Positions 35,190 to 43,897 of a stretch of 64,000 nucleotides of DNA are shown here, one piece after another. Positions within the stretch are counted from its first letter, which is position 1; the number at the start of each line of letters is the position of its first letter. The position numbers and the translations under genes were made by a program. The notes below the pieces were generated by a model, which had not been told where the DNA came from, did no database searches, and was given only the letters and a program-made list of their open reading frames with translations. The stretch comes from Haloferax sulfurifontis ATCC BAA-897 (lineage in GTDB: Archaea; Halobacteriota; Halobacteria; Halobacteriales; Haloferacaceae): contig NZ_AOLM01000004.1 in assembly GCF_000337835.1 (NCBI RefSeq), positions 240,609 through 304,608 of the forward strand, written 5' to 3'.

Positions 35190-36932
35190 ATGCGACTCGA
35201 AGACTACTGGGGCGTCGGTCCGAAGACCTCGGACCGACTGGAATCGGCGCTCGGCAGGGAGGGGGCGGTCGCCGCCATCGAGTCGGCCGACGTGCGGGCG
35301 CTCGTCGACGCCGGCGTCACCCGCGGGCGGGCGGTCAGAATTCTCCGCCGGGCCGACGGGCAGGCCGGTATCGACGCGCTTGCGACCCGCGACGCACGGA
35401 ACGTGTACGACGACCTGCTGTCGCTGGCGAGCGACCGCGCGCTGACCGAACACGCCGCCGACCGAATCCGCGTGTTGACGCCGCTTCCGGGCGTCGAGGC
35501 CCGGCGCGACCGCCTCGACCGCATCCTCGCGGCGCGGGAGGCGTGGGCCGACCTCGACGGCGACGCCCGCGACGCTATCGAGGCGGCGTTCCGCGACTAC
35601 GACGAGGCCGGCGAGACCGAGCGCGCCGCCGTCCGCGCCGCGCTCGAACTCCGGGAGGCCGGACTCCGCGGCGAGCCGTTCGACGCGCTGGCGGAGGCAG
35701 ACCCCGACGCCCTCCGCGACGCGCTCGGGGCGCTCGGCTACGTCGACAACGACGGCTCGGTCGCGGCGGGTGCCGACGAGCGCCTCGACAGCCTGCGGAG
35801 CCGGCTCGACACCGCGAACGAACTCCGATCCGGCTCGTTCGACGTGCTCGAAACCATCCAGTCGCGGGGCGTCCGCTCGCTGGACGACTTCCGAGCCGCG
35901 TTCGTCCAGTACGTCGCCCAGGAGACCGACCTCTCGCGCGGCGAGGTCGAGTCGGTCGCCGCCGAGGACGCCCGCGACGCGACCGACTTCGTGAGCGCGT
36001 CGCTCCGGGCGCTCGTCGAGGACCTCGAAGCCGACGTCGCCGCCCGCGAGGAGACCGTCGCCGAGGAGTTACGCGACCGAATCTGGGCGGCCCGCGACGA
36101 CGTGGACCTCGCGGTCGAGGCCGTCGACGAGGTGGCGCTGTCGCTGTCGCTCGCGCGGTTCGCCGACGAGTACGACCTGACGCCGCCGGACATCGCCGAG
36201 ACCGGGCTGGCGGTCTGCGGCGCGCGGAACCTCTTTCTCGACGACCCACAGCCCGTCTCCTACGCCGTCGGCGACCACGAACTCGCGTGTCCCGCCGGGT
36301 CGACACCGCCGGTCGGCGACCGCGTGTCGGTCCTCACGGGGGCCAACAGCGGCGGGAAGACGACGCTCTTGGAGACGCTCTCGCAGGTCGCCATCCTCGC
36401 GTCGATGGGGCTTCCCGTCCCCGCCGAGTCGGCGGTCGTCGGTCGGTTCGACTCGGTCGTGTTCCACCGCCGGCACGCGAGTTTCAACGCGGGCGTGCTC
36501 GAATCGACGCTCAAGTCCATCGTCCCGCCGCTTTCGGGCGACGGGCGGACGCTGATGCTCGTCGACGAGTTCGAGGCCATCACCGAGCCGGGTCGCGCGG
36601 CCGACCTGCTCAACGGACTGGTGAACCTCACCGTCGAGCGCGACGCCTTCGGCGTCTACGTCACGCACCTCGCGGACGAGCTGAGCCCGCTCCCGCCGGA
36701 GGCCCGCATCGACGGCATCTTCGCCGAGGGGCTGACCGACGAGCTGGAACTGCGCGTGGACTACCAGCCGCGGTTCGGGACGGTCGGCAAGTCCACGCCG
36801 GAGTTCATCGTCTCGCGGCTGGTGGCGAACGCCGGCGACCGCGCCGAGCGCGCCGGCTTCGAGGCGCTGGCGGCGGCGGTGGGCGAAGAGGCGGTACAAA
36901 AGACGCTGTCCGACGCCGAGTTCGTCGGCTGA
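35190..36932 (+). CDS. MutS-related ATPase with N-terminal helix-hairpin-helix (MutS5-like)
   Basis: A 580-residue protein. The start, YWGVGPKTSDRLESALG, is a helix-hairpin-helix DNA-binding motif. A helical core follows, then the MutS ATPase domain from about residue 345, with Walker A GANSGGKTT near 385 and Walker B TLMLVDEFEAITEPG near 453-467. No mismatch-binding domain I is present, so this is not a classical MutS; it resembles haloarchaeal MutS5-type proteins. Its role could be recombination or structured-DNA handling. Confidence 0.85.
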   Translation: MRLEDYWGVGPKTSDRLESALGREGAVAAIESADVRALVDAGVTRGRAVRILRRADGQAGIDALATRDARNVYDDLLSLASDRALTEHAADRIRVLTPLPGVEARRDRLDRILAAREAWADLDGDARDAIEAAFRDYDEAGETERAAVRAALELREAGLRGEPFDALAEADPDALRDALGALGYVDNDGSVAAGADERLDSLRSRLDTANELRSGSFDVLETIQSRGVRSLDDFRAAFVQYVAQETDLSRGEVESVAAEDARDATDFVSASLRALVEDLEADVAAREETVAEELRDRIWAARDDVDLAVEAVDEVALSLSLARFADEYDLTPPDIAETGLAVCGARNLFLDDPQPVSYAVGDHELACPAGSTPPVGDRVSVLTGANSGGKTTLLETLSQVAILASMGLPVPAESAVVGRFDSVVFHRRHASFNAGVLESTLKSIVPPLSGDGRTLMLVDEFEAITEPGRAADLLNGLVNLTVERDAFGVYVTHLADELSPLPPEARIDGIFAEGLTDELELRVDYQPRFGTVGKSTPEFIVSRLVANAGDRAERAGFEALAAAVGEEAVQKTLSDAEFVG

Positions 36933-37010
36933 CGCGACGCGGCGTCGGAGGGGGCTAGCGGCGGCGGAGGCTCTCGTCGGCGGCGCGGCGACCGCGTCGG
37001 CGTCGGCGAC

Positions 37011-37232
37011 TCAGCACATCTCGTCGAGCGAGACGAACGCGTCGGCGTCGGCGGTCAACCACGCCTCCATCCGGTCGCAACAGCTGTCGCGTCGGGGGTA
37101 GACGGTGACCTGGTCCGGGCTCCCTCGATAGGAGACGACGACGCTATGGAGGAAGCGTTCCCCGGTGGTATCCGCGCCGGCGCGGTCAGCGGTCCCTGCA
37201 ACCGAGTTCTGAGATGCGGGCAGTTCGGACAT
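37011..37232 (-). CDS. Small conserved haloarchaeal protein (DUF7511-type)
   Basis: A 73-residue protein with a variable N-terminus and the core SVVVSYRGSPDQVTVYPR followed by RMEAWLTADADAFVSLDEM. This pattern matches a family of small haloarchaeal proteins of unknown function (DUF number from memory). A TATA-like TTATGTAATC lies 34-40 nt upstream on the minus strand. Confidence 0.65.
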   Translation of the reverse strand: MSELPASQNSVAGTADRAGADTTGERFLHSVVVSYRGSPDQVTVYPRRDSCCDRMEAWLTADADAFVSLDEMC

Positions 37233-37469
37233 TCGCCGTCACGTAGACAAACGCGACCGTGATTACATAACCTTCACTAAGTGTGGTAGGCATTGACAAT
37301 ATCCGGAGGTTACAAAACGTTGCACCAAGTGGGAGTACGGAGTGATACATAGCCGCGCTCGCCGACGCGAAGGCGTGGATTCCACAGTTTCGCGGCGTCG
37401 GCCGCGCCGTCGGGCGACTTCTGCCGGCGGAGACGGGTTGAAGTGCCCGGAACCGCCATCTGGGTGTCA

Positions 37470-37658
37470 ATGGTCGATCCCACGTCCGATTTGGAAGAAA
37501 ACGTAGACCCAGAAGACGCCCCGACCTGCGCGACGTGCGGGGAACCGATTGTGAACAGCCCGACGCACCACGTCGTCACGTGGGTCGAAGACGACGCTTT
37601 GCAGGCGCGGCACTTCTGCGACGACGACTGCCGGGACGCGTGGGACGACGAGCGGTAG
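37470..37658 (+). CDS. Small zinc-finger protein (DUF7576-type)
   Basis: A 62-residue acidic protein. CATC near residue 20 and HFCDDDC with a preceding His form a TRASH-like or MYM-like zinc site (C-x2-C … C-x3-C). Many such proteins occur in haloarchaea; their function is unknown. It is convergent with the large helicase gene. DUF number from memory. Confidence 0.7.
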   Translation: MVDPTSDLEENVDPEDAPTCATCGEPIVNSPTHHVVTWVEDDALQARHFCDDDCRDAWDDER

Positions 37659-37727
37659 CCGCTTTCTGACGGCCGATTCGCAGGACGCGATTCCACCCGA
37701 CCTGACCCGACCCAACTCCGGCCGCGA

Positions 37728-40082
37728 CTACTCGACCGACGACCAGAACTGGTCGAGGCCGAAGCCGAGCATGTCCGGACTGACGGGTCTGAACTCCTCG
37801 CGCTCCTGTGCCGGCAGGTAGTCGCGGACGCCGTTCCACGAGTCGCGGGCGTACCGAGCGTCGACGAAGACGCGGACGCCGACCTCGTCGGTGCCGCGGA
37901 TGACGCGCCCGATGGCCTGTCGCGCCTTTCTGACCGCGGGCACCGTGAGCGCGGTCTCGAACCCGTCTCCGAACTCGCGGTCGTAGGCGGTCTTTACCGC
38001 GCGGGTCCGCGGCGACGACGTGTTGATGAGCGGGACGCCGCAGACGACGGCGGCCGAGAGCTTGTCGCCGCTGTAGTCGACGCCCTCGGTGAGCGTGCCG
38101 CGGAGACTCGTCACGAGCACCTTCCCCTCGCCGCCGAAGAAGTCGCGCTTGAGTCGCTCGGTGGCCCCGTCGTCGGACGACTCGTCGAGGAGGACGGGCT
38201 TGCCGACGCGGGCTTCGAGCGCGCCGGCCATCCACTCGGCCTCGGCGTAGTTCGGCATCCCGACGAGGACGTTCCCCGGCGACCGCTCGCACACCTCGAC
38301 CGCGGCGTCGGTGTACGCGAGCCGCGTCTCGTTTTCCTCGCCGGGCGGCCCGCGGTTGCTGTGGGTGAACTTCGGCACGTCGACGGCGAAGCTCGCGCGG
38401 TTCGACTCGGGGAAGCCGAGGCCGAACGTCCGCTCTGCCACCGGGCGGCCGTCGTCGGCGAGGGCGTCGAGGCCGGTCACGCGCCGGAACACGTCGATTG
38501 GTTCGAGCGTCGCGCTCATGAGGACGCCGCCGCCGAAGTCGCCGAGGCGCTCCGCGATGGCCTCGCCGGGGACGCAGTTGTGGACCGACAGCCGGGCGTT
38601 GTACGCGCGCCGCCACGACTCCGGCGGCTCCATCTCGTCCCACGTCCGTTCGAATTCGATTTCGCGGAAGTGCTTTTCGTGGTCCGCGTAGGCCCACGTC
38701 GAAAGCGCCCGCCCCGCCGCGGGCGCGGCCCGGCGCTTGTCGTCGTCCTCCACCGAGTCGAGGATGCGGGCGACCGCCGACCCGGTCGCCTCGGCGCGGA
38801 CCCACGTCCCCTCGTCGTGGCCGCTCTCTTCGGCCCACTCGGTGAGTTCGTCGACGCCGGGCTCCTCGGGGTCTCGAAGCGGGAGCTCCTCGTCTTCGAG
38901 TTCGGTGAGGTCGGCGCGCCAGCCGACGTACTCGCGGTCGAGGTGGGCGGTCACGCGCCGGTCGAGTTCCTCCCGGAGGTCGCGGATGAAGTCCCGGGTC
39001 TCCTCCAGTTCGCGGAGCGTCACGTCGGCCTCCTGTAGCTCCCCGCGGACGAGGTCGGCGTCGACGGTGGACTTGCCGGCGTCGTCGAACTTCACGGGCT
39101 GGATGACGCGCGTGAACTCGCTTTCGGCGTCGCGGAGCGTCCGGTCGCCGACGCCGACGGAGACGAGGTCGCGGACGCGGGGTTCGAGCATGTGCGCCTC
39201 GTCGCAGATGACGAACGTCGAGTCGTCGACGAGCGCGCCGGTGAAGGTGCCGACGGTCGTCGGGTCGAACGCGTGGTAGTAGTTGCCGACGACGACCTCG
39301 ACGTGGGGCAACAGCGCGCCCATCACGGAGTGGGGACACGACCCCGCGCCCGCGGCCAGCGAGACGAGGTCCTCGGTCCCGATGAGTCCCTTCTCGTCGA
39401 ACTCGAAGGGGACGGCCTCGATTGGGTCGCCGTCCTCGGGGAGGTCCGCGAGGAAGTTCGCATAAAAGGGGCAGTACTCCACGTCCTCGTACTCCGGCAT
39501 CGACGTCGGGTACGGCGTCGGGTCGCCCGCGGTTTCGAGGTAGTCCGGCCCCGCGGCCGTCGAGCCGGTGTCGAGGAGGCCGGTCTGTTGCTCGCGGGCG
39601 TCCGTGGCGAGCGCCTCGGCGCTGGTCCGGCCGCCGTCGCCGACGAGCCCGCGGGTCCGGTCGCGGAGCGCCTCACAGCGGTCGTAGACGGTCGCGTCGT
39701 CGATGCCGCCACAGCCCTCGCGGCTGTAGGGACACACGTCGGACTTGCCGACGAGCGTGAGCCCCGAGACGGGCTTCCAGTCGGTCGGGAGGTTCTCGTT
39801 TATGGTTCGGAGGTCGGCCTCGAACTGCCGGAGCTGTTGCTTGACGCTCGTGAGGACGAAGACGCGCTCGTAGTCGGAGTCGGGGTCGCGGACGAGGTCG
39901 ATGCCGGCGGTGAGCGCGAGCATCGTCTTGCCGGTCCCGCACGCGCCCTCCACGACGGCGAAGCCGTCGTCGCGGGCGGTCTGTATCGCGGTCTCGATTC
40001 CGTCGGCCTGCTCCGGGTACGCCTCCGGGTGGCCGAACACCTCCTGCCAGGTCACGCTCTGTGGTCCAGTTGCGACGGCCAT
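37728..40082 (-). CDS. XPD/Rad3-like DNA helicase with iron-sulfur cluster
   Basis: A 784-residue superfamily 2 helicase. Walker A is GACGTGKT at residues 46-53 and the DEAH box is VICDEAHML. The cysteines C117, C124, C136 and C204 fit the four ligands of the 4Fe-4S cluster of the XPD family. C-terminal motif VI ends with QAIGRVIRGTDEVGVRV. It is likely 5'-3' on DNA in repair. A start at ATG 40082 is preferred; an upstream overlap with the ArsR-type gene would otherwise arise. Confidence 0.9.
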   Translation of the reverse strand: MAVATGPQSVTWQEVFGHPEAYPEQADGIETAIQTARDDGFAVVEGACGTGKTMLALTAGIDLVRDPDSDYERVFVLTSVKQQLRQFEADLRTINENLPTDWKPVSGLTLVGKSDVCPYSREGCGGIDDATVYDRCEALRDRTRGLVGDGGRTSAEALATDAREQQTGLLDTGSTAAGPDYLETAGDPTPYPTSMPEYEDVEYCPFYANFLADLPEDGDPIEAVPFEFDEKGLIGTEDLVSLAAGAGSCPHSVMGALLPHVEVVVGNYYHAFDPTTVGTFTGALVDDSTFVICDEAHMLEPRVRDLVSVGVGDRTLRDAESEFTRVIQPVKFDDAGKSTVDADLVRGELQEADVTLRELEETRDFIRDLREELDRRVTAHLDREYVGWRADLTELEDEELPLRDPEEPGVDELTEWAEESGHDEGTWVRAEATGSAVARILDSVEDDDKRRAAPAAGRALSTWAYADHEKHFREIEFERTWDEMEPPESWRRAYNARLSVHNCVPGEAIAERLGDFGGGVLMSATLEPIDVFRRVTGLDALADDGRPVAERTFGLGFPESNRASFAVDVPKFTHSNRGPPGEENETRLAYTDAAVEVCERSPGNVLVGMPNYAEAEWMAGALEARVGKPVLLDESSDDGATERLKRDFFGGEGKVLVTSLRGTLTEGVDYSGDKLSAAVVCGVPLINTSSPRTRAVKTAYDREFGDGFETALTVPAVRKARQAIGRVIRGTDEVGVRVFVDARYARDSWNGVRDYLPAQEREEFRPVSPDMLGFGLDQFWSSVE

Positions 40083-40162
40083 AGGGGTGTCGGTGAGTGG
40101 CCGCGGCGTCGCACTTGAACGTTCGCGCCGGGGCGAGGAGGAATGGGGCGGGGCGCGCCGAG

Positions 40163-40549
40163 CTATTCGAGGAACGCGGAGATGACCTCGGCGAAGGCCT
40201 CGCGGTCGTCGGCGTCGCCGCCGACGCAGACGACGAACGGCGCGGCGGCGGCGTACACCTTCATCTCGCGGCCCTTCTCGGAGTAGCGGGTGTCGGCGAC
40301 GCGGACGAGGTCGGCGTCGATGAGGTTTCCGAGGTGGTGACGGGCGTTCTGGACGGAGGTGTCGACCCGCTTCGAGAGTTCGGTCGCCGTCGCGGGCGAC
40401 TCCTGCAGACACGAAAGCAGGTCGCGGGCGGTGTCACAGGAGAGGCTCCCGAGGAGTCGCGCCGTCTCGTCGTCGTCGAGCCAGTGAACCCGAGGGTCGG
40501 CCTCACCGCTCGCATCGACGGCTCCGTCGGACGGTCGCAACTCTGACAC
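40163..40549 (-). CDS. ArsR-type winged-helix transcription regulator
   Basis: A 128-residue protein. The DNA-binding part spans residues about 30-95 with SATELSKRVDTSVQNARHHLGNLIDAD-type helix-turn-helix (ATATELSKRV then VQNARHHLGNL). There are no metal ligands in the usual positions, so it probably senses another signal. The C-terminal beta region (VVCVGGDADDREAF) is of unknown function. A TATA-like GATTTACTT lies about 28 nt upstream on the minus strand. Confidence 0.82.
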   Translation of the reverse strand: MSELRPSDGAVDASGEADPRVHWLDDDETARLLGSLSCDTARDLLSCLQESPATATELSKRVDTSVQNARHHLGNLIDADLVRVADTRYSEKGREMKVYAAAAPFVVCVGGDADDREAFAEVISAFLE

Positions 40550-40572
40550 GTGGGTGATATTTCTGGAGGGAG

Positions 40573-40581
40573 AAGTAAATC
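40573..40581 (-). promoter_or_regulatory. TATA box for the ArsR-type regulator
   Basis: GATTTACTT on the minus strand, centred about 28 nt before ATG 40549. Confidence 0.5.
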
Positions 40582-40591
40582 GTTTCGGCTG

Positions 40592-41776
40592 TCAGGCGCT
40601 CGACGGCTCGGCGCGGTCGACGCCGGGCAGTCGGTTCAGCGCGTAGAGGACGGCGAGCGCGGCGACGAACACCGCGAGTCCCCCGGCGAGCGTTCGGAAG
40701 ACGGCCTCGAAGGCGTAGTTCGCCTCGGTCAGGAAGCCGACCGCGCCGCTCCCGTTGGCCTCCAAGAGGAGCGCCGCGCCGCTGAAGACGGCGTAGGCGC
40801 TCCCGCGGGCGTCGCTCGGCAACGACGAGAGCATGAACGTGTCGAGCGCGGGAAACAGGCTGTGGACGACGTAGCCGAGCACCGCGACGACGACGGCGAC
40901 GGCGACGAAGCCCTGGGCGTACGTCAGGGCGACGAGCGCGCCGATGAAGGCGACGAGTAGGCCGAAGATGTACGGGACGTGCGGGAGCTTGTCGGCGAGG
41001 CGGCCCGAAAGCGAGAACGCGGGGACGCCCGCCGCGAAGACGATGGTGAGCATCGTGCTCGCCGCGGCGGGGTCGAACGCCTTCGCCTGCGTCATGTACG
41101 ACACGAGGAAGTTGAAAAGCCCCTGCCAGACGAACCCCGCGGGCGCGATGAGGAGGATGCCCGTGAGAATGAGCTTCCAGTGGCCGAGCGCGGCGGAGAA
41201 ATCGCGGTCCGCGCCCGTGCCGGCCCCCGCGCTCCCGTCGCGGGAGACGGCGTAGAGGAGGAGCGTCACGAGCGCGCCGGCGACCGCCAGCACCCAGAAC
41301 GTCTCGCGCCACGAGTACGACGCGAGGATGAACACGACGACGGGCGCGGCGACGACGGCGGCGACCTGACTGGCCGCGCCGTGGATGCCGACCATGCGGC
41401 CGACGCGCTCGGGGAACAGTTCGCCGACGAGCGGGGTCGCGGAGACGAAGTACGCCCCCGAGGCGAGCCCGAGGCCGAACGCGCCGATTTGGAGCGTCAG
41501 CACCGACGTCGCGCTCGCGGTGAACGCCGCGGCGGCGACGAGGAGCGTGCCCGACCCGAGGACGACCTTCGACCGCGAGACGCGCGTGAGGAGGTAGCCG
41601 ACGGGGATGCGCGGGATGGCGGTCCCGAGCCAGACGAGGCTCGTCACGACGCCGATGGTCGCCGGGCCGACCGAGAACTGCGTCTGGAGCGTCTCGACGA
41701 GCGGCGGGAACGCGACGCGGCCGAAGTTGACGAGGAAGACGAGTCCGCAGAGAGTTCCGAAGAGGCGGCGAGTCAC
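40592..41776 (-). CDS. Major facilitator superfamily transporter
   Basis: A 394-residue membrane protein with about twelve hydrophobic segments. The MFS loop motif is seen as GYLLTRVSRSKVV between the second and third segments. The substrate is unknown. GTG at 41776 (MTRRLFGTLCG) is chosen because the preceding 19 codons are hydrophilic and lie in the promoter region; an ATG at 41833 is the longer alternative. It is divergent from the NAD(P)HX repair gene. Confidence 0.82.
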   Translation of the reverse strand: MTRRLFGTLCGLVFLVNFGRVAFPPLVETLQTQFSVGPATIGVVTSLVWLGTAIPRIPVGYLLTRVSRSKVVLGSGTLLVAAAAFTASATSVLTLQIGAFGLGLASGAYFVSATPLVGELFPERVGRMVGIHGAASQVAAVVAAPVVVFILASYSWRETFWVLAVAGALVTLLLYAVSRDGSAGAGTGADRDFSAALGHWKLILTGILLIAPAGFVWQGLFNFLVSYMTQAKAFDPAAASTMLTIVFAAGVPAFSLSGRLADKLPHVPYIFGLLVAFIGALVALTYAQGFVAVAVVVAVLGYVVHSLFPALDTFMLSSLPSDARGSAYAVFSGAALLLEANGSGAVGFLTEANYAFEAVFRTLAGGLAVFVAALAVLYALNRLPGVDRAEPSSA

Positions 41777-41835
41777 TACCGCGGATTCAGCCGCCGCCGT
41801 GTCAAACGTTGCGAATCCGACCCGCGACCACATGT

Positions 41836-41842
41836 GTTAACG
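41836..41842 (+). promoter_or_regulatory. TATA-like box for the NAD(P)HX repair gene
   Basis: GTTAACG centred about 28 nt before the ATG at 41866. Confidence 0.45.
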
Positions 41843-41865
41843 CGCCGCCGGGCAAACGGGGGCGT

Positions 41866-43302
41866 ATGATTACGAGTCGACGCATGGCCGCGGTCGACCT
41901 GAACGCCGAGGCGCTCGGCGTGCCGCGGAAACAGCTCATGGAGTCGAGCGGGAACGCCGTCGCGCGGGCGTGCCGCGACCTCGCGGACCCCGGCGCGTCG
42001 GTCGCAGTCGTCGCCGGGCGCGGCAACAACGGCGGCGACGCCCTCGTCGCCGCGCGGTTCCTGAAGGCGTACGACGTGACCGTCCACCTGCTCGGCCGCC
42101 CCGAGACGATTTCGACCGACATCGCCCGCGAGAACTGGGACGCCCTCGTCGCGGGCGAGGCCGACCACCGGACCGTCACCGACTCGGCCGGCTTCGACCT
42201 CGGCGACCCGGACCTCGTCGTGGACGCGATGCTCGGCACCGGCGTCACCGGCGCGCTCCGCGAACCCGAGGCGACGGCCGCGCGCGCCATCAACGACTCC
42301 TCGGCGACCGTCCTCGCGGTGGACGTGCCCTCCGGCGTCGACGCCGATACGGGCGACGCGGCGGGCCTCGCGGTCGACGCCGACCGGGTCGTCACCTTCC
42401 ACGACGACAAGCCCGGCCTCGGCGACCTCGACTGCGAGGTCGTCGTCGCCGACATCGGCATCCCCGAGGCCGCGGAGCTGTTCACCGGTCCCGGCGACCT
42501 CCTCGCGCTCGACCGCGACGCCCAGAGCCACAAGGGCGACCACGGCGACGTGCTCGTCGTCGGCGGCGGTCCGTACACCGGCGCGCCCGCGCTCGCCGCG
42601 CAGTCGGCCCTCAGAGCCGGCGCTGACCTCGCCCGCGTCGCCTGCCCCGAGGCCGTCGCCCGCGAGGTACAGGGCTACTCCGAGAACCTCATCGTCCGCG
42701 GCTTTTCGGGCGACCGACTCGCGCCCGAACACGTCCCGGACCTCCTCGACTTCGCCGCCGACCGCGACGCGGTCGTCTTCGGCCCCGGCCTCGGCGACGC
42801 CGACGAGTCGCTCGCCGCGGTCCGCGAGTTCCTCGCCGCCTACGACGGGACCGCCGTCGTCGACGCCGACGCCCTGCAGGTCGTCCCCGACGTGGACACC
42901 GAGGCGACGCTCATCTGTACGCCCCATCAGGGCGAGTTGCGGAAGATGGGCGGCGAGACCGACTCCGACTGGGAGGTCCGGAGCGACCTCGTCCGCGAGT
43001 TCGCCGCCGACCTCGGCCACACGCTCCTCGTGAAGGGCGCGTACGACGTGGTTTCGGACGGCGACGCGGTCCGCGTCAACCGAACCGGGAACCCCGGCAT
43101 GACCGTCGGCGGCACCGGCGACGTGCTGGCGGGCGCGACCGGCGCGCTCGCGGCCGTCCTGCCCCCGCTCGACGCGGCCGCCGTCGCGGCCTACGGAAAC
43201 GGCCGCGCGGGCGACCTCGCCGCCGAGGCGTTCGGCGGCGGCCTCGTCGCCACCGACCTCTTGGAACGACTGCCCGCGGCCCTGCGAGGTGACGAAGCAT
43301 GA
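41866..43302 (+). CDS. nnr: Bifunctional NAD(P)H-hydrate epimerase / ADP-dependent dehydratase
   Basis: A 478-residue fusion that repairs hydrated NAD(P)H. The N-terminal YjeF_N epimerase domain (about 1-210) has VVAGRGNNGGDALVAARFL, DAMLGTG and VDVPSGVDADTG. The C-terminal YjeF_C dehydratase (about 215-478) has SHKGDHGDVLVVGG, VFGPGLG and NPGMTVGGTGDVLAG, the ribokinase-like site. Both halves look intact. It overlaps moaC by four bases. Confidence 0.95.
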   Translation: MITSRRMAAVDLNAEALGVPRKQLMESSGNAVARACRDLADPGASVAVVAGRGNNGGDALVAARFLKAYDVTVHLLGRPETISTDIARENWDALVAGEADHRTVTDSAGFDLGDPDLVVDAMLGTGVTGALREPEATAARAINDSSATVLAVDVPSGVDADTGDAAGLAVDADRVVTFHDDKPGLGDLDCEVVVADIGIPEAAELFTGPGDLLALDRDAQSHKGDHGDVLVVGGGPYTGAPALAAQSALRAGADLARVACPEAVAREVQGYSENLIVRGFSGDRLAPEHVPDLLDFAADRDAVVFGPGLGDADESLAAVREFLAAYDGTAVVDADALQVVPDVDTEATLICTPHQGELRKMGGETDSDWEVRSDLVREFAADLGHTLLVKGAYDVVSDGDAVRVNRTGNPGMTVGGTGDVLAGATGALAAVLPPLDAAAVAAYGNGRAGDLAAEAFGGGLVATDLLERLPAALRGDEA

Positions 43303-43826
43303 GCGACGAGCGCGCCGGTGCGGAGTCGAACGAATCGGTTGACCGCGACGACAGCGACCTGACCCACGTTGACGAGGAAGGCAACGTCCAGATGGTCGAC
43401 GTGGGCGCGAAGCCGGACAGCCGCCGCCGGGCGGTCGCCCGCGGGACCATCCACCTCAGCGCCTCGACGGTTCGGGCCATCCGCGACGACGAAATCGGGA
43501 AGGGCGACGTGTTGGCGACCGCCCGAATCGGCGCGATTCAGGCCGTCAAGCACACGTGGGAGACGATTCCGATGTGCCACCAGATACCCATCACGAACGT
43601 CGACACCGAGTTCGAGGTGGCCGACGAGTCGGTCACGCTCTCCGTGACGGTCGGGACGACCGGCAAGACGGGCTGTGAGATGGAGGCGCTAGAGGGCGTG
43701 ACGACCGGCCTCAACGTCGTCTGGGACATGGTGAAAGCCGCGGAGAAAGACGACGACGGCCAGTATCCGGGGACGCGAATCTCGGACGTGGAAGTCGTCA
43801 CGAAGGAGAAAGCGACGCTCGACTGA
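43299..43826 (+). CDS. moaC: Cyclic pyranopterin monophosphate synthase
   Basis: Second half of the first step of molybdenum cofactor synthesis. 175 residues, with an N-terminal acidic extension of about 25. Conserved segments: LTHVDEEGNVQMVDVG, IGAIQAVKHTWETIPMCHQIPI and VGTTGKTGCEMEALEGVT, then MVKAAEKDD. ATG overlaps the upstream stop by four bases (ATGA), so the two are coupled. Confidence 0.96.
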   Translation: MSDERAGAESNESVDRDDSDLTHVDEEGNVQMVDVGAKPDSRRRAVARGTIHLSASTVRAIRDDEIGKGDVLATARIGAIQAVKHTWETIPMCHQIPITNVDTEFEVADESVTLSVTVGTTGKTGCEMEALEGVTTGLNVVWDMVKAAEKDDDGQYPGTRISDVEVVTKEKATLD

Positions 43827-43897
43827 GTCGAAACCGGCGGGTCGGGTCGAGTCCGCGACGGACCAAAGCGTGGTGGGCGCGACTCGGCGCAGGCCGC

